Shown one piece after another: positions 1-9,367 of a DNA stretch of 64,000 nt; position 1 is the stretch's first letter, and every line of letters begins with the position of its first letter. The notes beneath the pieces are model-generated. The model searched no databases. It worked only from the letters and a program-made list of their open reading frames with translations, and was not told where the DNA came from. Origin of the DNA: Escherichia sp. MOD1-EC7003. Its GTDB lineage: Bacteria; Pseudomonadota; Gammaproteobacteria; Enterobacterales; Enterobacteriaceae. The stretch covers positions 1 to 64,000 of the forward strand of contig NZ_PTRE01000049.1 in assembly GCF_002965065.1 (NCBI RefSeq). The letters are read 5' to 3'. Made by a program: the position numbers and the translations under genes.

Positions 1-209
1 AACCTACCAGAATATGGTGTTGGTTTATTAGCGCTGATTTATGGGGATCCCTCAGCGCTGCGGCGGGGTTTTCATTTGCTTTGCCACACGTTTTCTCCTC
101 TTTTATCAATTCGGGTTGTTATCAAATCGTTACGCAATGTTTGTGTTATCTTTAATTATTCACCCTGAAGAGAATCAGGGCTTCGCAACCCTGTTATTAA
201 GGAGGAGCT
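1..209 (+). promoter_or_regulatory. acnA upstream region
   Basis: This stretch holds the leader and proximal promoter region of acnA. No complete gene is visible. Reading frame 1 is open from the window edge to a stop at 166-168 and could be the tail of a very small upstream ORF, but its start lies outside the window. In K-12 acnA has a distal stationary-phase promoter and a proximal promoter regulated by redox and iron; the proximal one would fall here. I could not assign individual operator sites. Confidence 0.4.
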
Positions 210-2885
210 ATGTCGTCAACCCTACGAGAAGTCAGTAAGGACACGTTGCAAGCCAAAGATAAAACTTACCACTACTACAGCCTGCCGCTTGCTGCCAAAT
301 CACTGGGTGATATCACCCGTCTGCCCAAGTCACTCAAAGTTTTGCTCGAAAACCTGCTGCGCTGGCAGGATGGTAACTCGGTTACCGAAGAGGATATCCA
401 TGCGCTGGCGAGATGGCTGAAAAATGCCCATGCTGACCGTGAAATTGCCTACCGTCCGGCGAGGGTGCTGATGCAGGACTTCACCGGCGTGCCCGCTGTT
501 GTTGATCTGGCGGCAATGCGCGAAGCGGTTAAACGCCTCGGCGGCGATACTGCAAAGGTTAACCCGCTCTCACCGGTCGACCTGGTCATTGACCACTCGG
601 TGACCGTCGATCGTTTTGGTGATGATGAGGCATTTGAAGAAAACGTACGCCTGGAAATGGAGCGCAACCACGAACGTTATGTGTTCCTGAAATGGGGACA
701 ACAGGCGTTCAGTCGGTTTAGCGTCGTGCCGCCAGGCACAGGCATTTGCCATCAGGTGAATCTCGAATATCTTGGCAAAGCCGTGTGGAGCGAATTGCAG
801 GACGGTGAATGGATTGCCTATCCGGATACACTCGTTGGTACTGACTCGCACACCACCATGATCAACGGTCTTGGCGTGCTGGGATGGGGCGTTGGTGGGA
901 TCGAAGCAGAAGCCGCAATGTTAGGTCAGCCGGTTTCCATGCTTATCCCGGACGTAGTGGGCTTTAAACTTACCGGAAAATTACGTGAAGGTATTACCGC
1001 CACAGACCTGGTGCTTACTGTTACTCAGATGCTGCGTAAACACGGCGTCGTGGGTAAATTTGTCGAATTTTATGGTGATGGGCTGGATTCGCTGCCGCTG
1101 GCAGATCGTGCAACCATTGCCAACATGTCGCCAGAATACGGTGCAACCTGCGGTTTTTTCCCAATCGATGCTGTTACCCTTGATTACATGCGGTTAAGCG
1201 GGCGAAGTGAAGATCAGGTTGAACTGGTCGAAAAATATGCCAAAGCGCAGGGCATGTGGCGTAACCCTGGCGATGAACCGATTTTTACCAGTACGTTAGA
1301 ACTGGATATGAATGACGTTGAAGTGAGCCTGGCAGGGCCAAAGCGCCCACAGGATCGCGTTGCACTGCCCGATGTACCAAAAGCATTTGCCGCCAGTAAC
1401 GAGCTGGAAGTTAATGCCACACATAAAGATCGCCAGCCAGTCGATTATATTATGAACAGTCATCAGTATCAGTTACCTGATGGCGCAGTGGTCATTGCTG
1501 CGATAACGTCGTGCACCAACACCTCTAACCCAAGTGTGCTAATGGCCGCAGGTTTGCTGGCGAAAAAAGCCGTAACTCTGGGTCTCAAGCGGCAACCGTG
1601 GGTTAAAGCGTCGTTGGCACCGGGCTCGAAAGTCGTTTCTGATTATCTGGCAACAGCGAAACTGACACCGTATCTCGATGAACTGGGATTTAACCTTGTG
1701 GGATACGGTTGTACCACCTGTATTGGTAACTCTGGTCCGTTGCCCGATCCTATCGAAACTGCAATCAAAAAAGGCGATTTAACTGTCGGTGCCGTGCTAT
1801 CCGGCAACCGTAACTTTGAAGGCCGTATCCATCCGCTGGTTAAAACCAACTGGCTGGCCTCGCCGCCGCTGGTGGTTGCCTATGCGCTGGCGGGAAATAT
1901 GAATATCAACCTGGCTTCTGAACCTGTCGGCCATGATCGCAAAGGCGAGCCGGTATATCTGAAAGATATTTGGCCATCGGCACAAGAAATTGCCCGTGCG
2001 GTAGAACAAGTCTCCACAGAAATGTTCCGCAAAGAGTACGCAGAAGTTTTTGAAGGCACAGCAGAGTGGAAGGAAATTAACGTTGCACGATCAGATACCT
2101 ACGGTTGGCAGGAGGATTCGACCTATATTCGCTTATCACCTTTCTTTGAGGAAATGCAGGCAACACCGGCACCCGTGGAAGATATTCACGGTGCGCGGAT
2201 CCTCGCAATGTTGGGGGATTCAGTCACCACTGATCATATCTCTCCGGCGGGCAGTATTAAGCCCGACAGCCCGGCAGGTCGATATCTACAAAGTCGGGGT
2301 GTTGAGCGCAAAGACTTTAACTCCTACGGTTCGCGGCGTGGTAACCATGAAGTGATGATGCGTGGTACTTTCGCCAATATTCGCATCCGTAATGAAATGG
2401 TGCCTGGCGTTGAAGGGGGGATGACTCGGCATTTACCTGACAGCGATATCGTCTCTATTTATGATGCCGCGATGCGCTATAAGCAGGAGCAAACGCCACT
2501 GTCGGTGATTGCCGGGAAAGAGTATGGATCAGGCTCCAGCCGTGACTGGGCGGCAAAAGGTCCGCGTCTGCTTGGTATTCGTGTCGTGATAGCCGAATCG
2601 TTTGAACGAATTCACCGTTCGAATTTAATTGGCATGGGCATCCTGCCGCTGGAATTTCCGCAAGGTGTGACGCGCAAAACGTTAGGGCTAACCGGGGAAG
2701 AGAAGATTGATATTGTCGATCGGCAAAATCTACACCCCGGCGCGACGGTTCAGGTGACGCTTACGCGTGCGGATGGTAGCCAGGAAGTCGTACTCTGCCG
2801 TTGTCGTATCGACACCGCGACGGAATTGACTTACTACCAGAACGACGGCATTTTGCATTATGTCATTCGTAATATGTTGAAGTAA
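210..2885 (+). CDS. acnA: aconitate hydratase A
   Basis: Aconitase A, 891 aa, interconverts citrate and isocitrate in the TCA cycle and is the stress and stationary-phase isozyme in E. coli. The three cysteines that hold the [4Fe-4S] cluster are visible: Cys435 in ITSCTNTSN, and Cys501 and Cys504 in [10 protein letters not shown]. The C-terminal swivel domain carries the [13 protein letters not shown] active-site segment near residue 773. The start is preceded by a strong AAGGAGGAG ribosome-binding site. Length equals the K-12 protein, with scattered substitutions. The gene is convergent with ribA and ends in a hairpin. The apo-protein is known to bind mRNA in E. coli. Confidence 0.98.
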   Translation: MSSTLREVSKDTLQAKDKTYHYYSLPLAAKSLGDITRLPKSLKVLLENLLRWQDGNSVTEEDIHALARWLKNAHADREIAYRPARVLMQDFTGVPAVVDLAAMREAVKRLGGDTAKVNPLSPVDLVIDHSVTVDRFGDDEAFEENVRLEMERNHERYVFLKWGQQAFSRFSVVPPGTGICHQVNLEYLGKAVWSELQDGEWIAYPDTLVGTDSHTTMINGLGVLGWGVGGIEAEAAMLGQPVSMLIPDVVGFKLTGKLREGITATDLVLTVTQMLRKHGVVGKFVEFYGDGLDSLPLADRATIANMSPEYGATCGFFPIDAVTLDYMRLSGRSEDQVELVEKYAKAQGMWRNPGDEPIFTSTLELDMNDVEVSLAGPKRPQDRVALPDVPKAFAASNELEVNATHKDRQPVDYIMNSHQYQLPDGAVVIAAITSCTNTSNPSVLMAAGLLAKKAVTLGLKRQPWVKASLAPGSKVVSDYLATAKLTPYLDELGFNLVGYGCTTCIGNSGPLPDPIETAIKKGDLTVGAVLSGNRNFEGRIHPLVKTNWLASPPLVVAYALAGNMNINLASEPVGHDRKGEPVYLKDIWPSAQEIARAVEQVSTEMFRKEYAEVFEGTAEWKEINVARSDTYGWQEDSTYIRLSPFFEEMQATPAPVEDIHGARILAMLGDSVTTDHISPAGSIKPDSPAGRYLQSRGVERKDFNSYGSRRGNHEVMMRGTFANIRIRNEMVPGVEGGMTRHLPDSDIVSIYDAAMRYKQEQTPLSVIAGKEYGSGSSRDWAAKGPRLLGIRVVIAESFERIHRSNLIGMGILPLEFPQGVTRKTLGLTGEEKIDIVDRQNLHPGATVQVTLTRADGSQEVVLCRCRIDTATELTYYQNDGILHYVIRNMLK

Positions 2886-2890
2886 TGAGT

Positions 2891-2927
2891 ATTTGCTTGC
2901 CGGATGCAAGATAACCGGCAAGCAAAT
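2891..2927. terminator. acnA/ribA convergent hairpin
   Basis: A perfect 13-bp inverted repeat, ATTTGCTTGCCGG paired with CCGGCAAGCAAAT around an 11-base loop, begins 5 bases after the acnA stop codon. No long T-run follows. Its position between two convergent genes suggests a bidirectional terminator or transcript 3'-end stabiliser. Confidence 0.75.
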
Positions 2928-2947
2928 TAACTCGACACGCAAGAGGG

Positions 2948-3538
2948 TTATTTGTTCAGCAAATGCCCCATTTTCTCGGCTTTGGTATCAAGATAATGTT
3001 CGTTATTGGGGTTACGACCCACAATCAACGGCACGCGCTCAACAATATTAATCCCTGCTTCGGTCAGAATTTCGACTTTTTTCGGGTTGTTGGTTAACAA
3101 GCGGACCTCATTGACGCCAAGGAGTTTGAACATATCAGCGCAAAGAGTGAAGTCGCGCTCATCAGCCGCGAAGCCTAACTGGTGGTTAGCCTCGACGGTA
3201 TCGTAACCTTGATCCTGCAGTGCGTAAGCGCGAATTTTATTAAGCAGACCAATGTTACGACCTTCCTGACGGTGATACAGCAAAATACCACGGCCTTCCT
3301 CGGCAATTTGCGTTAATGCCGCTTCGAGCTGGAAACCACAATCGCAGCGCAAGCTGAACAGGGCGTCACCGGTCAGACATTCGGAATGGACGCGCGCAAG
3401 TACCGGGGTATGCCCGGAAATATCGCCATAGACTAGCGCGACATGATCGTGTCCGGTTGCCAGTTCTTCAAATCCCACCATCAGGAAATCGCCCCATGGG
3501 GTTGGCAGATTGGCTTCTGCCACACGTTTAAGCTGCAT
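2948..3538 (-). CDS. ribA: GTP cyclohydrolase II
   Basis: RibA (196 aa) opens the ring of GTP in the first committed step of riboflavin synthesis, releasing formate and pyrophosphate. Zinc ligands Cys54, Cys65 and Cys67 are seen in [18 protein letters not shown], followed by the catalytic [10 protein letters not shown] segment. The frame extends upstream to 3601, but the start at 3538 has a GGAGA ribosome-binding site five bases ahead and gives the family N-terminus MQLKRVAEA. It is a stand-alone gene, convergent with acnA and divergent from pgpB. Confidence 0.97.
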   Translation of the reverse strand: MQLKRVAEANLPTPWGDFLMVGFEELATGHDHVALVYGDISGHTPVLARVHSECLTGDALFSLRCDCGFQLEAALTQIAEEGRGILLYHRQEGRNIGLLNKIRAYALQDQGYDTVEANHQLGFAADERDFTLCADMFKLLGVNEVRLLTNNPKKVEILTEAGINIVERVPLIVGRNPNNEHYLDTKAEKMGHLLNK

Positions 3539-3707
3539 GAAATTCTCCAGATAATGCTGGTTCTGTATTGGCTTATTTTGCCATAACGAGAAGGGGTTCA
3601 CCTAATCACGACGCGTCGATCGTTCACGGAATGGCACAAATCTGTCAATTTTTCCTGGAACTGGCATTTTCAGTTATGATTGTGGGACTTATCAAAAAGG
3701 AGAGGCC

Positions 3708-4472
3708 ATGCGTTCGATTGCCCAACGTACCGCAGTGGGAGCTGCATTATTGCTTGTTATGCCAGTAGCCGTATGGATTTCTGGTTGGCGCTGGCAACCT
3801 GAAGAACAAAGTTGGTTGCTAAAAGCGGCTTTTTGGGTTACTGAAACTGTCACCCAGCCCTGGGGCGTCATTACGCATCTGATTTTATTCGGCTGGTTTC
3901 TCTGGTGTCTGCGTTTTCGCATTAAGGCCGCCATTATGTTATTTGCCATTCTGGCAGCGGCAATTCTTGTTGGACAAGGCGTTAAATCCTGGATCAAAGA
4001 CCAAGTTCAGGAACCACGACCTTTTGTTATCTGGCTGGAAAAAACACATCATATTCCGGTTGATGAGTTCTACACTTTAAAGCGAGCAGAACGCGGAAAT
4101 CTAGTGAAAGAACAGTTGGCTGAAGAGAAAAACATCCCACAATATTTGCGTTCACACTGGCAAAAAGAGACAGGGTTTGCCTTTCCTTCCGGTCACACGA
4201 TGTTTGCTGCCAGTTGGGCGCTGCTGGCTGTTGGGTTGCTGTGGCCGCGTCGGCGAACTTTTAGCATTGCTCTCTTGCTGCTCTGGGCAACGGGAGTCAT
4301 GGGAAGCCGCCTGCTGCTCGGGATGCATTGGCCACGCGATCTGGTGGTAGCTACGTTGATTTCGTGGGCGCTGGTGGCGTTGGCAACGTGGCTTGCGCAA
4401 CGAATTTGTGGGCCATTAACACCACCTGCGGAAGAAAATCGCGAAATAGCGCAACGAGAACAAGAAAGTTAA
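3708..4472 (+). CDS. pgpB: phosphatidylglycerophosphatase B / undecaprenyl-PP phosphatase
   Basis: PgpB (254 aa) is an inner-membrane PAP2-family phosphatase that removes phosphate from phosphatidylglycerol phosphate, undecaprenyl diphosphate and related lipids at the periplasmic face. The three PAP2 motifs are present in order: KDQVQEPRP, PSGHTMFAAS and SRLLLGMHWPRD, the histidines of the last two being catalytic in the family. Several hydrophobic helices surround them. The ATG follows AAAAGGAG. The gene stands 148 bases upstream of lapA. Confidence 0.97.
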   Translation: MRSIAQRTAVGAALLLVMPVAVWISGWRWQPEEQSWLLKAAFWVTETVTQPWGVITHLILFGWFLWCLRFRIKAAIMLFAILAAAILVGQGVKSWIKDQVQEPRPFVIWLEKTHHIPVDEFYTLKRAERGNLVKEQLAEEKNIPQYLRSHWQKETGFAFPSGHTMFAASWALLAVGLLWPRRRTFSIALLLLWATGVMGSRLLLGMHWPRDLVVATLISWALVALATWLAQRICGPLTPPAEENREIAQREQES

Positions 4473-4620
4473 CGCTGGTTGATTTTCCGAATTTAGCCCT
4501 TAAATCATCAACAATGCGCGTGGATGCCATTTCGCAGACGGCGCGAAAATGGTACTTTAAAGGGCTATTGCGGTAAGTTGACCATAATTTATTCGCTCTA
4601 ACCACATAACGGGAAGTAAT

Positions 4621-4929
4621 GTGAAATATTTACTCATTTTCTTACTGGTGTTAGCGATCTTCGTGATTTCGGTCACTTTAGGTGCGCAGAACGATCAACA
4701 GGTGACGTTTAATTATCTGTTAGCGCAAGGGGAGTACCGTATTTCCACATTGCTGGCGGTATTGTTTGCTGCGGGGTTTGCTATCGGTTGGTTGATTTGT
4801 GGCCTGTTCTGGCTGCGAGTTCGTGTTTCCCTGGCGCGCGCTGAACGCAAAATAAAGCGACTGGAAAACCAGCTTTCACCCGCGACTGACGTGGCTGTAA
4901 CGCCGCATTCGTCAGTGGCGAAGGAATAA
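4621..4929 (+). CDS. lapA: LPS assembly protein A
   Basis: LapA (YciS, 102 aa) is a small inner-membrane protein with two N-terminal hydrophobic helices and a short charged, helical cytoplasmic tail. It forms an operon with lapB and takes part in controlling LPS synthesis through LpxC turnover. The start is GTG at 4621, preceded by a GGGAAG ribosome-binding site and giving the family N-terminus MKYLLIFLL. The lapB start follows 6 bases after its stop codon, consistent with co-translation. The operon is heat-shock inducible in K-12; I did not assign that promoter here. Confidence 0.95.
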   Translation: MKYLLIFLLVLAIFVISVTLGAQNDQQVTFNYLLAQGEYRISTLLAVLFAAGFAIGWLICGLFWLRVRVSLARAERKIKRLENQLSPATDVAVTPHSSVAKE

Positions 4930-4935
4930 CTTTCT

Positions 4936-6105
4936 ATGCTGGAGTTGTTGTTTCTGCTTTTGCCTGTAGCCGCTGCCTATGGCTGGTATATGGGCCGCAG
5001 AAGTGCGCAACAAAACAAGCAAGATGAAGCCAACCGCTTGTCGCGTGATTATGTAGCGGGGGTTAACTTCCTGCTTAGTAATCAACAGGATAAAGCGGTA
5101 GACCTGTTTCTCGATATGCTTAAAGAGGATACAGGCACCGTTGAAGCCCACCTTACGCTCGGAAACCTGTTCCGTTCGCGTGGCGAAGTTGATCGCGCTA
5201 TTCGCATCCATCAGACCCTAATGGAAAGCGCCTCGCTGACCTATGAACAGCGTTTGTTGGCGATTCAGCAACTGGGGCGTGATTACATGGCCGCCGGGTT
5301 ATACGACCGTGCGGAAGATATGTTCAATCAGTTGACCGATGAAACTGACTTCCGCATTGGCGCGCTGCAACAACTGCTACAAATTTACCAGGCTACCAGC
5401 GAGTGGCAGAAAGCGATTGATGTCGCCGAACGCCTGGTGAAGCTGGGTAAAGATAAACAGCGCGTCGAAATTGCCCATTTCTACTGTGAGTTAGCCCTGC
5501 AGCATATGGCCAGCGACGATCTTGATCGTGCCATGGCCTTGTTAAAAAAAGGGGGGGCGGCAGATAAAAACAGCGCCCGCGTATCTATCATGATGGGGCG
5601 CGTGTTTATGGCGAAAGGAGAATACGCCAAAGCCGTCGAAAGTTTGCAACGCGTGATATCCCAGGACAGAGAGCTGGTCAGCGAAACGCTGGAAATGCTG
5701 CAAACCTGCTATCAGCAGTTGGGTAAAACTGCCGAATGGGCAGAGTTCTTGCAACGCGCGGTGGAAGAGAACACCGGTGCCGATGCTGAACTGATGCTTG
5801 CGGATATCATCGAAGCGCGCGACGGTAGTGAAGCCGCACAGGTCTATATTACGCGCCAGCTTCAGCGTCATCCGACCATGCGTGTTTTCCATAAGTTAAT
5901 GGATTACCACTTAAATGAAGCGGAAGAAGGGCGCGCTAAAGAGAGCCTGATGGTGCTGCGTGACATGGTTGGCGAGAAGGTGCGTAGTAAGCCTCGTTAT
6001 CGCTGCCAGAAATGCGGTTTTACCGCATACACACTCTACTGGCATTGTCCGTCTTGTCGGGCCTGGTCAACCATTAAACCGATTCGCGGTCTTGATGGCC
6101 TGTAA
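4936..6105 (+). CDS. lapB: LPS assembly protein B (TPR/rubredoxin)
   Basis: LapB (YciM, 389 aa) is an essential inner-membrane adaptor that presents LpxC to the FtsH protease and so balances LPS with phospholipid. It has one N-terminal membrane helix (LLFLLLPVAAAYGWYMGRR), a long run of tetratricopeptide-like helices through the middle, and a C-terminal rubredoxin-type metal-binding knuckle with CQKCGF and CPSC cysteine pairs. Length matches K-12. Its ribosome-binding site AAGGA sits inside the end of lapA. Confidence 0.97.
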   Translation: MLELLFLLLPVAAAYGWYMGRRSAQQNKQDEANRLSRDYVAGVNFLLSNQQDKAVDLFLDMLKEDTGTVEAHLTLGNLFRSRGEVDRAIRIHQTLMESASLTYEQRLLAIQQLGRDYMAAGLYDRAEDMFNQLTDETDFRIGALQQLLQIYQATSEWQKAIDVAERLVKLGKDKQRVEIAHFYCELALQHMASDDLDRAMALLKKGGAADKNSARVSIMMGRVFMAKGEYAKAVESLQRVISQDRELVSETLEMLQTCYQQLGKTAEWAEFLQRAVEENTGADAELMLADIIEARDGSEAAQVYITRQLQRHPTMRVFHKLMDYHLNEAEEGRAKESLMVLRDMVGEKVRSKPRYRCQKCGFTAYTLYWHCPSCRAWSTIKPIRGLDGL

Positions 6106-6294
6106 TTTTAAAAAAATCCGACTTTAGTTACAACATACTGTTAATTGGACTTACATTCTGCTCCGGCAACGCCGACACAGAAAGCCTGGCAGGGGCGAAA
6201 TCGCGACTGTTAATTTTTTATTTCCACGAGTAGAATGCTCGCCGTTTACCTGTTTCGCGCCACTTCCGGTGCCCATTATCAAGAAGGTCTGGTC

Positions 6295-7032
6295 ATGACG
6301 TTAACTGCTTCATCTCCTTCCCGCGCTGTTACGAATTCTCCTGTGGTTGTTGCCCTTGATTATCATAATCGTGACGCTGCGTTGGCCTTTGTCGACAAAA
6401 TCGACCCACGCGATTGTCGTCTGAAAGTCGGCAAAGAGATGTTTACGCTGTTTGGGCCACAGTTTGTGCGCGAACTTCAACAGCGTGGTTTTGATATCTT
6501 CCTTGACCTGAAATTTCACGATATTCCCAACACTGCAGCGCACGCTGTAGCTGCTGCAGCTGACTTAGGCGTGTGGATGGTGAATGTTCATGCCTCAGGT
6601 GGAGCGCGTATGATGAGCGCAGCGCGTGAGGCGCTGGTTCCGTTTGGCAAAGATGCACCGCTTTTGATTGCTGTGACAGTGTTGACCAGTATGGAAGCCA
6701 GCGACCTGGTCGATCTTGGCGTGACACTGTCACCTTTGGATTATGCAGAACGTCTGGCGGCACTGACGCAAAAATGTGGCCTTGATGGTGTGGTGTGTTC
6801 TGCTCAGGAAGCTGTGCGTTTTAAACAAGTATTCGGTCAGGAGTTCAAACTGGTTACGCCGGGCATTCGTCCGCAGGGGAGTGATGCGGGTGACCAGCGC
6901 CGCATAATGACGCCAGAACAGGCGTTGGCGGCGGGTGTTGATTATATGGTGATTGGTCGCCCGGTAACGCAATCGGTAGATCCAGCGCAAACGCTGAAAG
7001 CGATCAACACTTCTTTACAGCGGAGTGCATGA
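6295..7032 (+). CDS. pyrF: orotidine 5'-phosphate decarboxylase
   Basis: PyrF (245 aa) decarboxylates OMP to UMP, the last step of de novo pyrimidine synthesis. The catalytic Asp-Lys-Asp segment is seen in [10 protein letters not shown], and the phosphate-binding end in VTPGIRP and YMVIGRPVT. The frame runs back to 6235, but the start at 6295 has an AAGAAGG site and gives the known N-terminus. The stop codon overlaps the yciH start (ATGATGA), so the two genes are translationally coupled. Confidence 0.98.
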   Translation: MTLTASSPSRAVTNSPVVVALDYHNRDAALAFVDKIDPRDCRLKVGKEMFTLFGPQFVRELQQRGFDIFLDLKFHDIPNTAAHAVAAAADLGVWMVNVHASGGARMMSAAREALVPFGKDAPLLIAVTVLTSMEASDLVDLGVTLSPLDYAERLAALTQKCGLDGVVCSAQEAVRFKQVFGQEFKLVTPGIRPQGSDAGDQRRIMTPEQALAAGVDYMVIGRPVTQSVDPAQTLKAINTSLQRSA

Positions 7033-7358
7033 TGAGTGATTCCAACAGTCGTCTGGTCTACTCAACAGAAACCGGACGTATTGATGAGCCAAAAACGCCC
7101 CCTGTACGCCCTAAGGGCGACGGTGTAGTGCGTATTCAGCGTCAGACCAGTGGACGTAAGGGTAAGGGCGTTTGCCTGATTACCGGTGTCGATCTCGATG
7201 ATGCCGAACTGACAAAATTGGCAGCGGAGTTGAAGAAAAAATGCGGCTGCGGCGGGGCAGTTAAAGATGGAATTATTGAAATCCAGGGCGACAAGCGTGA
7301 TTTATTAAAATCCCTGCTTGAAGCGAAAGGGATGAAGGTAAAACTCGCCGGCGGTTAA
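7032..7358 (+). CDS. yciH: SUI1/eIF1-like translation factor
   Basis: YciH (108 aa) is a bacterial relative of eukaryotic initiation factor eIF1. The C-terminal SUI1 fold includes KKKCGCGGAVKDG and ends in KGMKVKLAGG. In vitro it affects initiation fidelity, and it has been linked to stress translation; its cellular role is not settled. Two tandem ATGs overlap the pyrF stop. I chose the second (7032), which gives the usual N-terminus MSDSNSRL and a GGAG spaced six bases from it. Confidence 0.95.
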   Translation: MSDSNSRLVYSTETGRIDEPKTPPVRPKGDGVVRIQRQTSGRKGKGVCLITGVDLDDAELTKLAAELKKKCGCGGAVKDGIIEIQGDKRDLLKSLLEAKGMKVKLAGG

Positions 7359-7365
7359 CATAAAA

Positions 7366-7410
7366 AACTGCACCTTAATCAGTTGGGGGGCCAACTTTTG
7401 GGGTGCAGTT
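7366..7410. repeat. nested inverted repeat after yciH
   Basis: A 45-base element 7 bases after yciH has an outer 9-bp stem (AACTGCACC/GGTGCAGTT) and an inner 6-bp stem (AGTTGG/CCAACT). It probably acts as the pyrF-yciH terminator, although no T-run follows. The right half read on the minus strand, AACTGCACCCCAAAAGTTGG, resembles terminal repeats of IS150-group IS3-family elements, so it may be an insertion-sequence scar. Confidence 0.5.
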
Positions 7411-7520
7411 CAATATCTGTGGCTTTCGAATATTTTACTGTGTGTATTATTCAGTTATTTCATACTGAACAGAGCCAGGCGTATTATAATTGTGAGTCGA
7501 TAATCGACATTTATTTACGT

Positions 7521-7739
7521 TTATTTACCGACCTGGTGACCAATAATACCACCGACGGCTGCACCACCTAATGTACCCAGCGTACTGCCATCTGTCAGTA
7601 TTGCGCCGCCTAATGCCCCTGCACCCGCGCCGATTGCGGTGTTGCGGTCCCGTTTAGACCAGTTAGAACAGGCACTCAGAGACATTGCCAGGGTAATTGC
7701 CAGAACAGCCGCGGTCATTTTTTTGCTCGTTACAAACAT
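7521..7739 (-). CDS. osmB: osmotically inducible lipoprotein OsmB
   Basis: OsmB (72 aa) is an outer-membrane lipoprotein induced by high osmolarity and in stationary phase. It has a signal peptide ending in the lipobox LSAC, with Cys24 as the lipidated residue followed by Ser (outer-membrane sorting). A glycine-zipper region follows (GAGAGALGG, GGAAVGGIIGH), typical of this family. A ribosome-binding site AGGAGAG precedes the ATG. The roughly 270 bases upstream, to yciT, carry its promoter and a hairpin. Function beyond stress association is unknown. Confidence 0.96.
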   Translation of the reverse strand: MFVTSKKMTAAVLAITLAMSLSACSNWSKRDRNTAIGAGAGALGGAILTDGSTLGTLGGAAVGGIIGHQVGK

Positions 7740-7962
7740 AATACTCTCTCCTGAATTTATGCTTCACGGAAGCAAGCTTTCTATAACTATAATAGCCAGG
7801 AATAAGCCAGATAAAATTATTCCGTGAAATCCGTTCGCGCGCAGGGTTATATCACGCAGGTGATAATGACTTCCTGTTATATCGCTGATAATAATTTTAT
7901 ATCTTGAGAGTGTTGATAACAGGTAAAAAGTCTCAATTATCAACCAGGAATCATCTTAGAGC

Positions 7963-7990
7963 GGATGATTTGCCAGACTGCAAATCATCC
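7963..7990. terminator. hairpin between osmB and yciT
   Basis: A perfect 10-bp stem, GGATGATTTG/CAAATCATCC, with an 8-base loop lies 17 bases beyond the yciT stop codon. It is probably the yciT terminator on the minus strand. No strong U-tract is present. The rest of the osmB-yciT gap (7740-8007) shows no gene. Confidence 0.6.
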
Positions 7991-8007
7991 ATCGAGAAGG
8001 GAAAAGG

Positions 8008-8757
8008 TTAAATGTCAACGATGTGAACGGTGAGTTGACTGTGCTCAAGAAGCATCAGATCGCTGGCGCGTATTTTCGAATCGGTAATCACGCGATTGAA
8101 TCGCTCAACGGGGCCGATGGCGTATGAATGTACGGCACCAAATTTCGAGCTGTCAGTCAGGATTATCGCTTCGCACTCTTTTTCCAGCACGGCGTTGACC
8201 ACATCGGTACGCATCATATCGCGACCGGTAAACCCCGTTTCAGGCTGCCAGCCATCAATACCAATAAATGCTTTGCTGAAATATACCTGTTGGATGCACT
8301 GGCGTGTCAAAGGGCCAACCATACTTTCGCTTTTTTTCTGGTACACGCCACCAAGCAAAATGACTTCACAAGGCGCGTCTTTCAGCAAATGCGCAATGTA
8401 GCTGCTGACCGTGATGATAGTGACATTTTTCTTCTGCTCGCCCAGAGTCCGGGCGAGCAGGGCATTGCTGCTGCCATTTTCGATAAAGATTGTTTCGCCC
8501 GGTTGCACCAGTGACGCGGCAAACTCAGCCAGTTCACGCTTCAGTGTGTAGTTGCTCATCATACGGGTTTCGACGTCATCACTATCAAGCGAAACAGCAA
8601 AACCATGTGCACGGCGGAGGTAACTCAGTTTTTCGAGGGTGTTGAGATCCTGGCGAATGGTAACTTCAGAAACTCCAGTGGCTTTTGCCAGTTCGGTTAC
8701 GCTAACCTGACCCTGGTCAATGACCATCTGTAGAATAGTTTGTTGTCGGGAATTCAT
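8008..8757 (-). CDS. yciT: DeoR-family transcriptional regulator YciT
   Basis: YciT (249 aa) is a DeoR-type repressor. The N-terminal winged helix is seen at residues 1-55 ([19 protein letters not shown], and the family block [14 protein letters not shown]). The C-terminal sugar-phosphate isomerase-like effector domain has FIENGSSN and ILLGGVYQ. In K-12 it has been connected to osmotic stress; its ligand is unknown. Length is as in K-12. It lies upstream of osmB on the same strand and downstream of yciZ. Confidence 0.93.
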   Translation of the reverse strand: MNSRQQTILQMVIDQGQVSVTELAKATGVSEVTIRQDLNTLEKLSYLRRAHGFAVSLDSDDVETRMMSNYTLKRELAEFAASLVQPGETIFIENGSSNALLARTLGEQKKNVTIITVSSYIAHLLKDAPCEVILLGGVYQKKSESMVGPLTRQCIQQVYFSKAFIGIDGWQPETGFTGRDMMRTDVVNAVLEKECEAIILTDSSKFGAVHSYAIGPVERFNRVITDSKIRASDLMLLEHSQLTVHIVDI

Positions 8758-8847
8758 CGCTGTAATTCTTATAACGTTATAATACTTAATAAAAAAATAC
8801 TGACGCGCCGAGCATGCCTCAAATAGGCAAACCTGAAGGCACGATTG

Positions 8848-9021
8848 TTAGATCTCCCACGGTGCCTTCGGGATGTCTGGCGTAGATTCAGCAACCTGGC
8901 GCAAAAGTTCTGCTTTAAGTATCTCGAGATTATGGATCGCAGAGTGGTAATCGCCTGCCACAAGGATATCTAACACAATATCAATACGTTCGGCAACGTG
9001 CTGGGCATCAAATTCAGACAT
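8848..9021 (-). CDS. yciZ: small protein YciZ (UPF0509)
   Basis: YciZ (57 aa) is a short acidic helical protein of unknown function, starting [20 protein letters not shown] and ending [11 protein letters not shown] chose the ATG at 9021, which has AAGGA seven bases ahead and gives the K-12 length. The frame is open upstream to 9150, so in this genome it could also be read as a 100-aa product beginning at the old gmr start codon. In K-12 it follows gmr on the same strand. Confidence 0.88.
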   Translation of the reverse strand: MSEFDAQHVAERIDIVLDILVAGDYHSAIHNLEILKAELLRQVAESTPDIPKAPWEI

Positions 9022-9150
9022 CAAGGACATCCTTATAGCAAAAGGGGGATGATGAATAATGCTAAATTCAATGCCCGGACCCGCGACTACGAGACAAATA
9101 TTTCGACCGAGAGAGTTGTACAACGTTGTGGACTCCCTAATGGTTTTCAT
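9022..9150 (-). pseudogene. gmr: deletion remnant of gmr (pdeR)
   Basis: At 9150 a good ribosome-binding site (GGAGG) precedes an ATG encoding [12 protein letters not shown], which is how the K-12 Gmr/PdeR protein begins. After 12 codons the sequence changes to unrelated residues ([10 protein letters not shown]) and runs in frame into yciZ within 130 bases. The full K-12 gene has about 660 codons (PAS, GGDEF and EAL domains), so almost the whole coding region has been lost between rnb and yciZ. The native start signals survive. The product in K-12 is a c-di-GMP phosphodiesterase and trigger enzyme acting on DgcM and MlrA, and it also affects RNase II stability. Confidence 0.85.
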
Positions 9151-9328
9151 GATGCATATCCTCCGGTTAACAGCGGAGCCCGCGCTTAAATAAAAGGAAC
9201 AATATGACTTACATGAAATTAGCGGCGGCTAAACGCATTGTTTTTTATATATTTACGTGTAATTCAGCTTTCAAACGAAAGTCAGATTAAAAAATCTGCC
9301 GGGATAAAACGAAGGCAAAGCGGGGAGG

Positions 9329-9361
9329 TTCACGGCCCATCCGTGAGGAATGGGCCGTGAA
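9329..9361. terminator. rnb terminator hairpin
   Basis: A perfect 12-bp stem TTCACGGCCCAT/ATGGGCCGTGAA with a 9-base loop sits 6 bases beyond the rnb stop codon on the minus strand. Its strength and position make it the likely 3' end of the rnb mRNA. The remaining 9151-9328 contains only the gmr leader. Confidence 0.8.
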
Positions 9362-9367
9362 AGGAGG

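Noticed and set aside
1-168. Open frame running in from the left edge, possibly the tail of a small gene upstream of acnA
   Set aside because: No start is visible and I could not identify the product with confidence; kept only as a note in the acnA upstream entry.
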